Assembly (NCBI GenBank): GCA_018260475.1
Contig: JAGLBA010000004.1
Location: 1 to 64,000, forward strand
DNA length: 64,000 nucleotides
Direction of reading: 5' to 3'
From: Chryseobacterium sp.
GTDB lineage: Bacteria > Bacteroidota > Bacteroidia > Flavobacteriales > Weeksellaceae
The number at the start of each line of letters is the position of its first letter. Position 1 is the stretch's first letter. Made by a program: the position numbers and the translations under genes. This document shows, one piece after another, positions 52,738 through 61,244 of the stretch. The notes under the pieces were generated by a model, which worked only from the letters and a program-made list of their open reading frames with translations, did no database searches and was not told the origin of the DNA.

Positions 52738-53982
52738 ATGCCAACCTTTAAACCTTTCCGCGGTGTACGGCCGAGCGATGATTTCGCTGGCAGTTTCCCA
52801 ACTCACCCTATTGATAATTTCAACGAAGATGAACTCAATAGAAAATCTCTGGAAGATAACACCTATATCCAAATGATTCGCCCGTATGTGGTGAGTAAAT
52901 CTAAGGATATAGACCGTAATTTGCGGAAAATCCGTACGAATTACGAGGAACTTCTGGACAAAAAAGTTCTGGTGCAAGACCCAGCATCCTACTACCTCTA
53001 CGAGCAGATTTACCCTGACAAAACGGTGTTCCGAGGCCTGATGGGATTGGTAAGCGTGCAGGATTTTTTAGATGGAAAGATTAAAAAACACGAATCTACC
53101 CTCACGGAAAGGAAGGAAAAATTGGCGCATTATCTGGATAAAGTGAATGTGCAGGCAGAACCCGTGCTACTCACCTATAACTCTAATCCGAAGGTTGAAA
53201 TGCTGATGAACCATGAGGAAAAAAATATCCCAATCCTAAATTATACCGCTGAAAACGGCACGCGCCACAAAGTTTGGAGGATAGATAACCGATTGAAAAT
53301 GCAGCAGTTGAAGGAGGTTCTGGATCAAATAGAGTCTTTCTACATAGCCGATGGCCACCACAGAATCGGTTCCACAGCCCTAAATGCTGAACTGCACAAG
53401 GAACGCAACAAAAAGCATACAGGAACTGAGCCCTACAACTTTGTCTTTGCATACATCGTATCCAAGGAATCTATCAAAATCCATGATTACAACAGGCTTT
53501 TGGAGGATCTAAATGGTTTAACCGAAGAGGAATTTATGAAAAAACTCGAAGATTCTTTTGTGATTCACGAGAAAGGAACCGAGCCTTATTTCCCTTCCAA
53601 AAAATTCCACTTCAGCATGTACCTTGGTGGGAAATTTTACAGTTTGCATGTGAAGCACGAAATCCGAAAAGCCGAGAATGAAAAGGATCAGGATTTTGAT
53701 CATTTGCTTTTGGAGAAACTTATTTTCAATGACATCATCGGGATCGAAAATTGCAAAATCACCGATAGGCTGAAGTATGTAAAAGGAAATTCCACGATGA
53801 AAAGTATTTTGGAAATGAAGGAAATGGTGGACCGAGGAATTTACAAAGCCGCATTCGGAATATTCCCTGTAAGTTTCAATGACTTGATTAGAATTTCCGA
53901 CAAAAATATCATGATGCCGCCGAAATGTACCCTGATTGAGCCAAAACTCATCACCGCAATGATGATGTACGACATGAAGTAA
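52738..53982 (+). CDS. DUF1015 family protein
   Basis: A 414-residue soluble protein of the DUF1015 family, usually clustered with serA in Bacteroidota and others. Family phrases: FRGVRPSDDFAGSFPTHPIDNF at the N-terminus, YIADGHHRIGSTALNAELH near residue 205, and FNFVFAYIVSKESIKIHDYNRLL. The function is unproven; a kinase-like or serine-related role has been proposed from context, notably as a serine kinase-like (SbnI-like) fold. The gene starts 3 bp after serA, so it is translationally linked to it, and it is followed by a strong terminator. Confidence 0.92.
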   Translation: MPTFKPFRGVRPSDDFAGSFPTHPIDNFNEDELNRKSLEDNTYIQMIRPYVVSKSKDIDRNLRKIRTNYEELLDKKVLVQDPASYYLYEQIYPDKTVFRGLMGLVSVQDFLDGKIKKHESTLTERKEKLAHYLDKVNVQAEPVLLTYNSNPKVEMLMNHEEKNIPILNYTAENGTRHKVWRIDNRLKMQQLKEVLDQIESFYIADGHHRIGSTALNAELHKERNKKHTGTEPYNFVFAYIVSKESIKIHDYNRLLEDLNGLTEEEFMKKLEDSFVIHEKGTEPYFPSKKFHFSMYLGGKFYSLHVKHEIRKAENEKDQDFDHLLLEKLIFNDIIGIENCKITDRLKYVKGNSTMKSILEMKEMVDRGIYKAAFGIFPVSFNDLIRISDKNIMMPPKCTLIEPKLITAMMMYDMK

Positions 53983-53996
53983 AATCTTTTAATAAA

Positions 53997-54027
53997 AACA
54001 AAAGCGTGAAGAAATTCACGCTTTTTT
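53997..54027. terminator. Bidirectional terminator between DUF1015 and PPIase genes
   Basis: AAAAGCGTGAA and TTCACGCTTTT pair perfectly around GAAA at 54000-54025, with T-tracts on both strands, between convergent genes. Confidence 0.92.
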
Positions 54028-54046
54028 GTTTTAAGTTTAAGACAAG

Positions 54047-55123
54047 TTATTTCGCATGTACCACTTGAACATCAAAGATCAGCCAAGCGTCTGGTGGAAT
54101 CACCCCGCCTGCGCCTCGCGCACCGTAGCCCAATGCAGGGGGAATCAAGAAGGTAGCCTCGTCGCCAACATGCAATAGCATAAGACCTTCGTCCCATCCG
54201 GCAATCACTTGTCCCATTCCCACTGGAAATTCAATAGGTTCGCCTCTTTTGAAGGAGTTATCGAATTCGTTTCCATTAGTTAGTTTTCCGGCATAATGAA
54301 CAGCAACCACATTACCTTTTTCAACTTTTTTGCCTTCGCCTTTTTTGGTGATTTTGTATAACAATCCAGATGGCGTGGTGGTCATACCGGCCTTCATTTC
54401 ATCCAATTTTTTTTCCGCTTCCGTTTCGGATTTTGCAAGTATTGCTTTATTATTTTCAGCAATTTTATCTTTTCCTTCAGTAAAGATTTTAGCAGCGTCA
54501 TAATTTTTATACTCGTCGCCTTTTCCAAATACCGAAACTTTTTCCAAAACCACATCTGTTTTAGGCTTGTCTTGCGCGCCTTTTTCTACATTCGCGATGG
54601 CGTCTATCGTTTCAAGACCTTTCACTACTTTACCAAAAACTGTGTGTTTGCCATCTAACCAAGGCGTAGCCACTTCGGTGATGAAGAATTGTGAACCATT
54701 GGTATTCGGGCCAGAGTTCGCCATAGAAAGGATACCTTTTCCGGTATGTTTCAGGTCGTTTTTCTCGTCGTCGAATTTATATCCGGGATCGCCCATACCT
54801 GTACCTTGCGGATCGCCACCTTGGATCATAAAATCCTTGATTACACGGTGGAAAATAGTTCCATCATAAAAAGGAACACCTTTAGCCTTCGCTTTGTTGT
54901 CGATTTTGCCTTCCGCAAGACCTACGAAATTCGCCACCGTAACGGCAGATTTCTTGTCTTCCAACTTCACCAGCATATTACCTTTAGTCGTTTGCAGGTT
55001 TGCATAGAGGCCGTCTTTCAGGCTCTCAAAAGTTTCTTTCTCTACATTCATTTTTTTATAGATTGGTGTACAATTTATCATTACAGCTGTTGCAGCAACA
55101 GCCATTATACTTTTTTTTATCAT
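54047..55123 (-). CDS. Two-domain peptidyl-prolyl isomerase lipoprotein (cyclophilin + FKBP)
   Basis: A 358-residue lipoprotein (lipobox ATAVMINC, Cys near 18). Residues about 40-200 are a cyclophilin ([51 protein letters not shown]), residues about 265-358 an FKBP domain ([58 protein letters not shown]), each motif given in pieces. Both catalyse cis-trans isomerisation of proline bonds and help fold exported proteins. Fusion of both folds in one chain is uncommon. The next PPIase gene (GldI-like) starts 2 bp upstream, forming a pair. Confidence 0.93.
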   Translation of the reverse strand: MIKKSIMAVAATAVMINCTPIYKKMNVEKETFESLKDGLYANLQTTKGNMLVKLEDKKSAVTVANFVGLAEGKIDNKAKAKGVPFYDGTIFHRVIKDFMIQGGDPQGTGMGDPGYKFDDEKNDLKHTGKGILSMANSGPNTNGSQFFITEVATPWLDGKHTVFGKVVKGLETIDAIANVEKGAQDKPKTDVVLEKVSVFGKGDEYKNYDAAKIFTEGKDKIAENNKAILAKSETEAEKKLDEMKAGMTTTPSGLLYKITKKGEGKKVEKGNVVAVHYAGKLTNGNEFDNSFKRGEPIEFPVGMGQVIAGWDEGLMLLHVGDEATFLIPPALGYGARGAGGVIPPDAWLIFDVQVVHAK

Positions 55124-55125
55124 AA

Positions 55126-55638
55126 TTATGGATTTAGCATTTTTAGTTTGATGATGAGCGGAATATCGTTTGAAATCTTATCATTATCACCGTAAGTCCC
55201 GAACGCCAATACCGAAGGCACCAGCAAAGTGGCCTCCTCCCCCGGTCGCATATACCGTATGGCATCATCCACAGCCTTTAATTCCTCAAATTTTCCAAGC
55301 GTTCCTTGATGTCTGCCGAATGGTTTTTGGTAAAGTTTTACCATGTCAAAATCATAAATTTCGTAAGAATAAGACACGGGTTCGCCATTTTTTTTCTTGG
55401 TTTTTTGTTTTAAATTTTCAATATTAGTCCAATAATTAAGTCCCATGGGAAAGAATTTTTCAGACTGATTATCGATCCAAGATTCTATTTGATTCCTCTC
55501 CAATTCATTAAGGATTTTCGCCCTGTTTTTAGAAACAGTCAGGTCCTTATCGCTCAACACGCCGCCCACGGGTGGGTGCGCCTGTTGTTTCACACAGCTA
55601 ATTGCGGCCAAACTCAGAATTAGAAAACCTTTTCTCAT
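55126..55638 (-). CDS. gldI: GldI-like FKBP-type PPIase lipoprotein
   Basis: A 170-residue lipoprotein ([12 protein letters not shown], Cys near 15) with an FKBP-like domain near residues 75-165: [60 protein letters not shown] given here in pieces. The close with YGDNDKI and the small size match GldI, an accessory lipoprotein of Bacteroidota gliding and T9SS, but no other gld gene is present here, so the symbol is likely but not certain. It overlaps in function with the double-domain PPIase gene 2 bp downstream; both form one operon. Confidence 0.75.
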   Translation of the reverse strand: MRKGFLILSLAAISCVKQQAHPPVGGVLSDKDLTVSKNRAKILNELERNQIESWIDNQSEKFFPMGLNYWTNIENLKQKTKKKNGEPVSYSYEIYDFDMVKLYQKPFGRHQGTLGKFEELKAVDDAIRYMRPGEEATLLVPSVLAFGTYGDNDKISNDIPLIIKLKMLNP

Positions 55639-55674
55639 ATTCTTTGCGAAAATAAGGATTTTCGTTTATAAATA

Positions 55675-55705
55675 AAAACCGGGCTATAATTCCCGGTTTT
55701 GTTTT
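55675..55705 (-). terminator. Terminator after ilvE
   Basis: AAAACCGGG (55675-55683) and CCCGGTTTT (55692-55700) form a perfect stem with T-tracts on both strands, between ilvE and the gldI-like gene. Confidence 0.85.
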
Positions 55706-55755
55706 TCTTTTTGAATCACAGACAAAAGGCTGCGTTTTGTTTTACTTACATTAAA

Positions 55756-56817
55756 TTAGTTTAATTTTTCAACCCGGGTTCTCCATCCGAATGGGTCTTC
55801 CGCCTTATTGGTTTGGATGTCTACCAATGCTTTTTTCAATCTTACTGCAAAACTATCTTCGTCGGACAGTTTCGGAAGTTCAAATTTCTCTCCTTTGTAT
55901 CCCAGCGCCGAGAATATGCTGGTCACAACCGCAGTCCCTACGCCCCAAACTTCTTTCAAGCTGCCGTCTTTCTGTGCGGCAAGGACATCGGCTACTTTTA
56001 CATCACTGATTACAACCTCAATACCTTGGTGCTTGGCTAACTGGATAAAACTGTCGCGTGTCACACCATCTAATATTTTATCCGAAGTTTTGGGCGTGTA
56101 GATAGTGTCATTGATTCTCACAAAGACATTCATTGTTCCACTTTCCTCGAAATTTTCGTGGGTAGCGTCATCCGTCCAGATGATTTGCTCATACCCTTCC
56201 TCTTTCGCCAACAGTGTTGGGTAGAAGGATGCTGCATAATTTCCCGCTGCTTTGGCAGAGCCTACACCGCCACTCGCCGCACGGGAATAATAGTCTGAAA
56301 TCTTCACTGCTACCGGCTCCGTATAGTAACTCTTTGCAGGGCTAGCGATAATCGCGAACATAAATTTTGTAGAAATTCTTGCTTTTAGGGCTTCTTCGGT
56401 CGCGAAAATGAGTGGACGGATGTATAAAGATGTGTCCTCGCCGTGCGGAACCCAATCGCGATCTATATCTACCAAAGTCCTTAATCCTCCCATAAATATG
56501 GCTTCCGGAAGCTCAGGCATTGCCAATCTCTTCGCAGATTTATTGATTCTTTCAAAATTTTTATTGGGGCGGAACAGGAATACATCGCCAGACTCATCTT
56601 TATAAGCCTTCATACCCTCAAAACAAGCCTGACCGTAATTGATTCCCATCATCGCCGGTGTGAAAGGAAGCGGGCCATAAGGCATCAGGCGCGGTTCACC
56701 CCATACACCATCTTCAAACTCACATATTACCATGTGGTCTGTAAATGTAGTTCCGAAAACGAAGTTTTCTGTGTCAAAATTTACTAATTTTGAGGCTGTA
56801 GTCTTATTGATTATCAT
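55756..56817 (-). CDS. ilvE: Branched-chain amino acid aminotransferase
   Basis: A 353-residue class IV PLP aminotransferase acting on Leu, Ile and Val. Landmarks: INYGQACFEGMKAYKDESG near residue 55, substrate Arg in SLYIRPLIFATEEALKA near 130, PLP-lysine in GGVGSAKAAGNYAASFYP near 185, EESGTMNVFVR near 225, and the phosphate loop GTAVVTSIFSALGY near 310. The length fits the type II IlvE. It is the only gene in its transcript. Confidence 0.94.
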   Translation of the reverse strand: MIINKTTASKLVNFDTENFVFGTTFTDHMVICEFEDGVWGEPRLMPYGPLPFTPAMMGINYGQACFEGMKAYKDESGDVFLFRPNKNFERINKSAKRLAMPELPEAIFMGGLRTLVDIDRDWVPHGEDTSLYIRPLIFATEEALKARISTKFMFAIIASPAKSYYTEPVAVKISDYYSRAASGGVGSAKAAGNYAASFYPTLLAKEEGYEQIIWTDDATHENFEESGTMNVFVRINDTIYTPKTSDKILDGVTRDSFIQLAKHQGIEVVISDVKVADVLAAQKDGSLKEVWGVGTAVVTSIFSALGYKGEKFELPKLSDEDSFAVRLKKALVDIQTNKAEDPFGWRTRVEKLN

Positions 56818-56900
56818 TTATCTAAAAATTTTTACTTTTAACAAATATATAATAATTTTATATAAACCAAAAATTAATTTATTCTTTAATATATAAAATA

Positions 56901-57575
56901 GTGCACAGAGAAATAAAAACGACTAAAGACGGCAGTAAAACACTGTACATCAATGAATTAAATGAATCCTATCATTCCTCCCACGGCGCATTGCAGGAAG
57001 CGGAACATGTCTTTATCAAAAATGGATTAAATCTCATAAATTATTCAGAAATTAATATTTTAGAATTAGGTTTTGGCACTGGACTGAATGTTTTAGTAAC
57101 AATTAATGAATATTTGAAAACTGACAAAAATCATACAATTCATTATTTTACATTAGAAAAATACCCGGTCTTAGCTTCCGAAATTGATGCCTTGGACTAC
57201 CCTTCCCTATTTGAAAACGAAATTCTAAGTGAAATAAACACAAAAATCCACGCTGCGGATTGGGGCAAACCGATCGAAATCATTCCAAGATTTTTCCTCA
57301 CCAAAATGGAATGTGATTTTTTTAAATTAAGCAATCTCACGCTTCCCGAGATTGATTTGGTATATTTTGATTGTTTCGGGGCAAGGGTACAGTCCGATCT
57401 TTGGGAACTACCAATGTTTGAAATGGTCAGCGAAAAAATGAAAACCGGCGGACTGCTCACCACCTACTCTTCCAAGGGCAGTGTTCGGAGAATTTTGCAA
57501 TCGCTCAACTTTAATGTAGAAAAAAAGCCCGGCCCACCGGGGAAACGCGAAATGATAAACGCCATCAAACTGTAA
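56901..57575 (+). CDS. mnmD: tRNA mnm5s2U34 methyltransferase (MnmD)
   Basis: A 224-residue SAM-dependent methyltransferase corresponding to the N-terminal half of MnmC, finishing the mnm5s2U34 wobble modification. Motifs: NELNESYHSSHGALQEAEHVFI near residue 14, SAM site ILELGFGTGLNVLVT near 53, VYFDCFGARVQSDLW near 157, and GPPGKREMINAI at the end. It lacks the oxidoreductase (MnmC1) domain, as usual in Bacteroidota. It begins with GTG at 56901; no ATG gives the complete N-terminus. Confidence 0.93.
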   Translation: MHREIKTTKDGSKTLYINELNESYHSSHGALQEAEHVFIKNGLNLINYSEINILELGFGTGLNVLVTINEYLKTDKNHTIHYFTLEKYPVLASEIDALDYPSLFENEILSEINTKIHAADWGKPIEIIPRFFLTKMECDFFKLSNLTLPEIDLVYFDCFGARVQSDLWELPMFEMVSEKMKTGGLLTTYSSKGSVRRILQSLNFNVEKKPGPPGKREMINAIKL

Positions 57576-57613
57576 TCTCCACCTTCAAATTTAACCTAAA
57601 TCGCAACCTCAAA

Positions 57614-58030
57614 ATGATTGATAAAATAAATGTTCGGGTATATGGTCTGTGCATACAAGACCGCAAAATCCTTGCTCTCCACGAGATGTACGCCGGACAA
57701 GCGCTCACAAAATTTCCAGGTGGCGGACTGGAATTTGGCGAAGGCCTTACCGATTGTCTTCAACGAGAATTTTTAGAAGAACTGAATGTCCGTATCGAAA
57801 ATATACGCCATTTTTACACCCAAGAAGATTTTTTGAAATCGCGATTCCGAAAAAATGAGCAGTTACTCATCATCTATTATCTCTGCGATATTATCCGCGG
57901 AGAGCAATTGGAAATAATGCCTAGTTCCATCGAAAAAACAGAATGGATTCCCCTCCATAACGAAGAGAATCCATTCCCACTGCCTATTGATAGGCTTGTT
58001 TTTGATAAATTAAAACTACAATACTGCTAA
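57614..58030 (+). CDS. NUDIX hydrolase
   Basis: A 138-residue protein with the NUDIX box GGGLEFGEGLTDCLQREFLEELNV near residue 36, split here as GGGLEFGEGL then REFLEEL, matching G-x5-E-x7-REUxEE-x-G/N-U. Such enzymes hydrolyse nucleoside diphosphates linked to another moiety (for example dNTPs, NADH, ADP-ribose); the substrate is unknown. It starts 38 bp after mnmD in the same direction and may be co-transcribed. The stop is directly next to the DUF4294 gene on the other strand, so there is no room for a terminator between the convergent genes. Confidence 0.9.
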   Translation: MIDKINVRVYGLCIQDRKILALHEMYAGQALTKFPGGGLEFGEGLTDCLQREFLEELNVRIENIRHFYTQEDFLKSRFRKNEQLLIIYYLCDIIRGEQLEIMPSSIEKTEWIPLHNEENPFPLPIDRLVFDKLKLQYC

Positions 58031-58738
58031 TTATTTGGTCACCTTGAAATCTTTATAACCAGGATATGGTTGAAGATAGCCAGCATTCCAGTTGCTTTGT
58101 AGTAGCGATTCTATATACTCATCTTGGCGATTACGGTGCGGGTCGTAGGCTTCTTTGATGTTGACTTCAGCAATATTACCCTTTATATTCCACCAAAACG
58201 CGCTCCAACCGCCGCGCAAATCTCGGATAATTTCGTAAACCGTTTTCCCGGTAGCGCGGTACATAAGTTTTGTGAAAACTTGCCCTTCCGTGGTGGTCAG
58301 GTCGCGCAGTTTTGCCTCGTATTCATTAGCCAATTCCTCTTGTTTTTGGCGGGAATACCTACGGCGGTCGGCATCGCTCATGGCAGCTAATTGTGTATTC
58401 AAAGTCCTATATTGTTCCAACGCCGTGAGGAAAAGGGGATACACCCTATTCAATTTTTTATTTAAGAAAAAATAAAAATTGCGGTCTAGTTGGTTGTTAA
58501 AATGAGGTTTTGCCGTAAGGATTATTTCATCCATCACCACTACGGTTTCGCCATCTATACTGTATATTTTCGCCATTTGGCGTTCGTCATAATAATATTT
58601 GTTGCCGTACTCATCGGTTTTCAAGAGTTCGGGAGGATATTGGCTAAGCGGTTTTGCAATCACCGAGTCTTTCTTTTGCGCAGAAACAAAAAGTGTCACG
58701 AACAGAAGTAAAGCAGCGGCTATATTTTGAATTTTCAT
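58031..58738 (-). CDS. DUF4294 family exported protein
   Basis: A 235-residue secreted protein of the Bacteroidota-only DUF4294 family. Signal peptide ends near VTLFVSAQK. Conserved phrases are YYYDERQMAKIYSIDG, VVVMDEIILTAKP, FYFFLNKKLNRVYPLFLTA, LMYRATGKTVYEIIRDLRGGWSAFWWNIKG and AYDPHRNRQDEYIE. The function is unknown. The ATG at 58738 is preferred to a TTG 15 bp upstream. It is divergent from the M42 peptidase gene with a 60-bp promoter region between them, an arrangement I recall from other Flavobacteriia. Confidence 0.88.
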   Translation of the reverse strand: MKIQNIAAALLLFVTLFVSAQKKDSVIAKPLSQYPPELLKTDEYGNKYYYDERQMAKIYSIDGETVVVMDEIILTAKPHFNNQLDRNFYFFLNKKLNRVYPLFLTALEQYRTLNTQLAAMSDADRRRYSRQKQEELANEYEAKLRDLTTTEGQVFTKLMYRATGKTVYEIIRDLRGGWSAFWWNIKGNIAEVNIKEAYDPHRNRQDEYIESLLQSNWNAGYLQPYPGYKDFKVTK

Positions 58739-58797
58739 TACTTTTACAGTCAATTATTTTTAACTAAACCTTTCTTTCAAAAATCATTCCTTTATAT

Positions 58798-59877
58798 ATG
58801 TCGAACCAGGAAAATAAATCAATGGCTTTTTTAGAAGAGTACCTCAATACCGCTTCGCCCACTGGATATGAGCACGCCGGGCAGAAAATTTGGATGGACT
58901 ATCTGCGCCCTTTTGTGGACAAAATCGAGGTAGACCACTATGGTACAGCCTATGGCATCATCAATCCGGAAGCAGATTTTAAAGTTGTAATCGAGGCACA
59001 CGCCGATGAAATTTCTTGGTATGTGAACTACATCACAGATGATGGAATGATATATGTCATTCGAAACGGCGGCTCCGACCAAACCATTGCGCCATCTAAA
59101 ATAGTACACATCCACGGTGAAAAAGGTGTGGTAAAAGGCGTTTTCGGGTGGCCGGCTATCCACACGCGTAGCGCCAAACAAGACGAACCAATCCCACAAA
59201 TCGAAAATATTTTCATAGACTGCGGCGCGCTAACCAAGGAGGAAGTCGAAGATATGGGAATTCATGTGGGCTGCATGATTACCTACCCGGATCCATTTTT
59301 TGAACTGAATGACCGTTATTTCGTTTGCCGCGCCTTGGACAACAGAATAGGTGGTTTCATGATTGCGGAAGTGGCAAGGCTTTTAAAAGAAAACAAACAA
59401 GAACTGCCGTTCGGGCTTTATATTGTTAATTCCGTGCAGGAAGAAGTTGGGCTCTACGGTGCCGACATGATTGCGGATACTATAAAACCAAATATTGCAA
59501 TCGTGACGGATGTTACCCACGACACCACGACGCCGATGATCGAAAAGAAAAAAGAAGGCGACCAGAAATGTGGTGACGGACCGGTGGTCTTTTTTGCACC
59601 AAGCATACACCACAACCTCCGAAACCTAATCATAGAGACCGCTAAAGAGAAGGAAATCCCATACCAGCGCGCAGCAGCCAGCCGTGCCACCGGTACCGAT
59701 ACGGATGCTTTTGCGCATTCCAACGGCGGCGTACCATCTGCCTTGATTTCCTTGCCGCTACGCTACATGCACACCACAGTGGAAATGGTTTCCAAAGAAG
59801 ATGTGCAAAATGTGATCAAACTCATATACGAAACCGTCTTGAAAATCAACCCCGAAATTAATTTGAAATACCATTAA
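58798..59877 (+). CDS. M42 family metallopeptidase
   Basis: A 359-residue cytosolic aminopeptidase or glucanase of the M42 family, a dinuclear zinc enzyme usually assembled as a TET dodecamer. Metal and catalytic residues: His in IEAHADEISWY near 62, Asp in CRALDNRIGGF near 178, Glu pair in VQEEVGLYGADM near 217, Asp in IVTDVTHDTTTP near 237, and terminal His in YMHTTVEMVSKED near 328. It probably trims peptides from proteasome-like proteases. Family length is normal. The gene shares its promoter region with the divergent DUF4294 gene. Confidence 0.94.
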   Translation: MSNQENKSMAFLEEYLNTASPTGYEHAGQKIWMDYLRPFVDKIEVDHYGTAYGIINPEADFKVVIEAHADEISWYVNYITDDGMIYVIRNGGSDQTIAPSKIVHIHGEKGVVKGVFGWPAIHTRSAKQDEPIPQIENIFIDCGALTKEEVEDMGIHVGCMITYPDPFFELNDRYFVCRALDNRIGGFMIAEVARLLKENKQELPFGLYIVNSVQEEVGLYGADMIADTIKPNIAIVTDVTHDTTTPMIEKKKEGDQKCGDGPVVFFAPSIHHNLRNLIIETAKEKEIPYQRAAASRATGTDTDAFAHSNGGVPSALISLPLRYMHTTVEMVSKEDVQNVIKLIYETVLKINPEINLKYH

Positions 59878-59954
59878 ATGCTGGATGTTGGAGGTCTCTA
59901 TCAATGCTTCTAAATTCCTGATCCCTATTAACTTTTCCCCTATCCCTTAAAAAA

Positions 59955-60599
59955 ATGAAACTCATATCTCCCTCCATTCTTGCCGCAGATTTTGGAAACC
60001 TACAACGCGACATCGAAATGTTGAATAATTCACAAGCCGACTGGTTCCATGTGGATGTGATGGACGGCCGTTTTGTACCAAATATTTCTTTCGGATTCCC
60101 CGTGATGAAAGTCGTAAAGCAACACGCGAAGAAATTTGTAGATGTACACCTGATGATTGTAGAGCCCGAAAAATATGTGGAGGAATTTATAAAACTCGGT
60201 GCAGATCTCGTATCCGTACATTATGAGGCATGCACGCATTTACACCGCACCATTGACCTTATCCAAAGCACAGGCGCAAAAGCTGGCGTGGTACTGAACC
60301 CAGCGACGCCCGTATTGATGCTGGAAGACATCATTGCAGATGTAGATTTAATTTTGTTAATGAGCGTGAACCCTGGATTTGGTGGACAAAAATTTATAGA
60401 AAATACTTACAAAAAAATCCGTGAAACCAAAGACCTCATCCTAAATAATAATTCCACTGCACTTATCGAGATTGATGGCGGCGTAAACCTCGACAATGCA
60501 GCGAAATTATTCGATGCTGGAGCAGATGTCTTGGTAGCAGGAAACGCCGTTTTCTCCTCGGAAAATCCAGAAAGGACCATTGAACTTTTGAAAATCTAA
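59955..60599 (+). CDS. rpe: Ribulose-phosphate 3-epimerase
   Basis: A 214-residue TIM-barrel enzyme that interconverts ribulose-5-phosphate and xylulose-5-phosphate in the pentose phosphate pathway. Motifs: SILAADFGNLQRDIEML, WFHVDVMDGRFVPNISFG near residue 30 (catalytic Asp and metal His), VHLMIVEPEKYVEEF near 65, LILLMSVNPGFGGQKFI near 140, and the phosphate site EIDGGVNLDNAAKLFDAGADVLVAGNAVF in pieces near 173-200. Complete, with its own terminator. Confidence 0.97.
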   Translation: MKLISPSILAADFGNLQRDIEMLNNSQADWFHVDVMDGRFVPNISFGFPVMKVVKQHAKKFVDVHLMIVEPEKYVEEFIKLGADLVSVHYEACTHLHRTIDLIQSTGAKAGVVLNPATPVLMLEDIIADVDLILLMSVNPGFGGQKFIENTYKKIRETKDLILNNNSTALIEIDGGVNLDNAAKLFDAGADVLVAGNAVFSSENPERTIELLKI

Positions 60600-60614
60600 A
60601 TTAAAATTTATCAT

Positions 60615-60647
60615 AAAAAAATCCAGCGTTATAGCTGGAATTTTTTA
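60615..60647. terminator. Bidirectional terminator between rpe and ndk
   Basis: ATCCAGC (60621-60627) pairs with GCTGGAAT (60634-60641) and is flanked by A and T tracts, between convergent genes. Confidence 0.88.
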
Positions 60648-60664
60648 TCGTTGTTTAAAGTTTT

Positions 60665-61081
60665 TTAGAAAATCTCTCTTCCAGAGAAGTGGAAATTAGC
60701 TTCGATTTGTGCGTTCTCATCAGAATCAGAACCGTGTACAGCATTCTCTCCTACTGATCTTGCAAACATTTTTCTAATGGTTCCCTCTGCCGCTTCCGCA
60801 GGATTAGTCGCCCCAATCAATGATCTGAAATCCTGGACTGCATTATCTTTTTCCAAAACAGCCGCAACAATCGGTCCGGAAGACATAAAATTCACAAGCT
60901 CACCGTAGAAAGGTCTTTCAGCGTGGATCTCATAGAATTTTTTAGCATCAGCAACAGTCAGCTGAGTAAGTTTCATTGCCTTTATTTTGAAACCTGCTTC
61001 TGCGATTTTACCCAAAATAGCTCCCGTATGTCCGTCTGCCACCGCATCAGGCTTAATCATTGTAAATGTAATGTTCGACAT
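60665..61081 (-). CDS. ndk: Nucleoside diphosphate kinase
   Basis: A 138-residue kinase that transfers the gamma-phosphate between NTPs and NDPs. Typical features: [22 protein letters not shown] at the N-terminus, [21 protein letters not shown] near residue 50, [22 protein letters not shown] near 88, and the phospho-His in [12 protein letters not shown] near 115. The length is usual for bacterial Ndk. It appears monocistronic and faces the rpe gene. Confidence 0.97.
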   Translation of the reverse strand: MSNITFTMIKPDAVADGHTGAILGKIAEAGFKIKAMKLTQLTVADAKKFYEIHAERPFYGELVNFMSSGPIVAAVLEKDNAVQDFRSLIGATNPAEAAEGTIRKMFARSVGENAVHGSDSDENAQIEANFHFSGREIF

Positions 61082-61153
61082 CTTGTAGTATTTTTTATTG
61101 GCGCAAAAATACGAAATCTTTATGAGGAATTTTTTTTATTTTAAAAATAAATT

Positions 61154-61169
61154 TGGCACACTACTTGTA
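61154..61169 (+). promoter_or_regulatory. Sigma-54-like promoter in front of an orphan short transcript
   Basis: TGGCACACTACTTGTA on the plus strand equals the sigma-54 consensus (TGGCAC-N5-TTGCA) except for T instead of C next to the -12 G. It lies between the minus-strand genes ndk and rsgA, where no plus-strand protein gene exists, and is followed within 75 bp by a strong plus-strand terminator. Confidence 0.5.
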
Positions 61170-61179
61170 ATTATGAAGA

Positions 61180-61244
61180 TAATTCTCATGTTTAATTTGA
61201 GTTTTCATGGTTATTAGTTTTTACCCCGCTTCGGCGGGGTTTTG
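61180..61244 (+). ncRNA. Candidate small RNA (or micropeptide mRNA) between ndk and rsgA
   Basis: The interval from the expected start (about 12 bases after the -12 element) to the end of the CCCCGC-TTCG-GCGGGG-TTTTG terminator would give an RNA of about 65 bases on the plus strand. It contains only tiny ORFs (for example ATG 61188, 9 codons). A small RNA is the better guess. No expression evidence is available. Confidence 0.35.
61224..61244 (+). terminator. Strong plus-strand terminator without an obvious gene
   Basis: CCCCGC (61224-61229), loop TTCG, GCGGGG (61234-61239), then TTTTG. A textbook UUCG-tetraloop terminator. The T-tract is only on the plus strand; on the minus strand, where rsgA ends at 61245, it is followed by TAAAAAC, so it was built for a plus-strand transcript. 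Confidence 0.85.
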
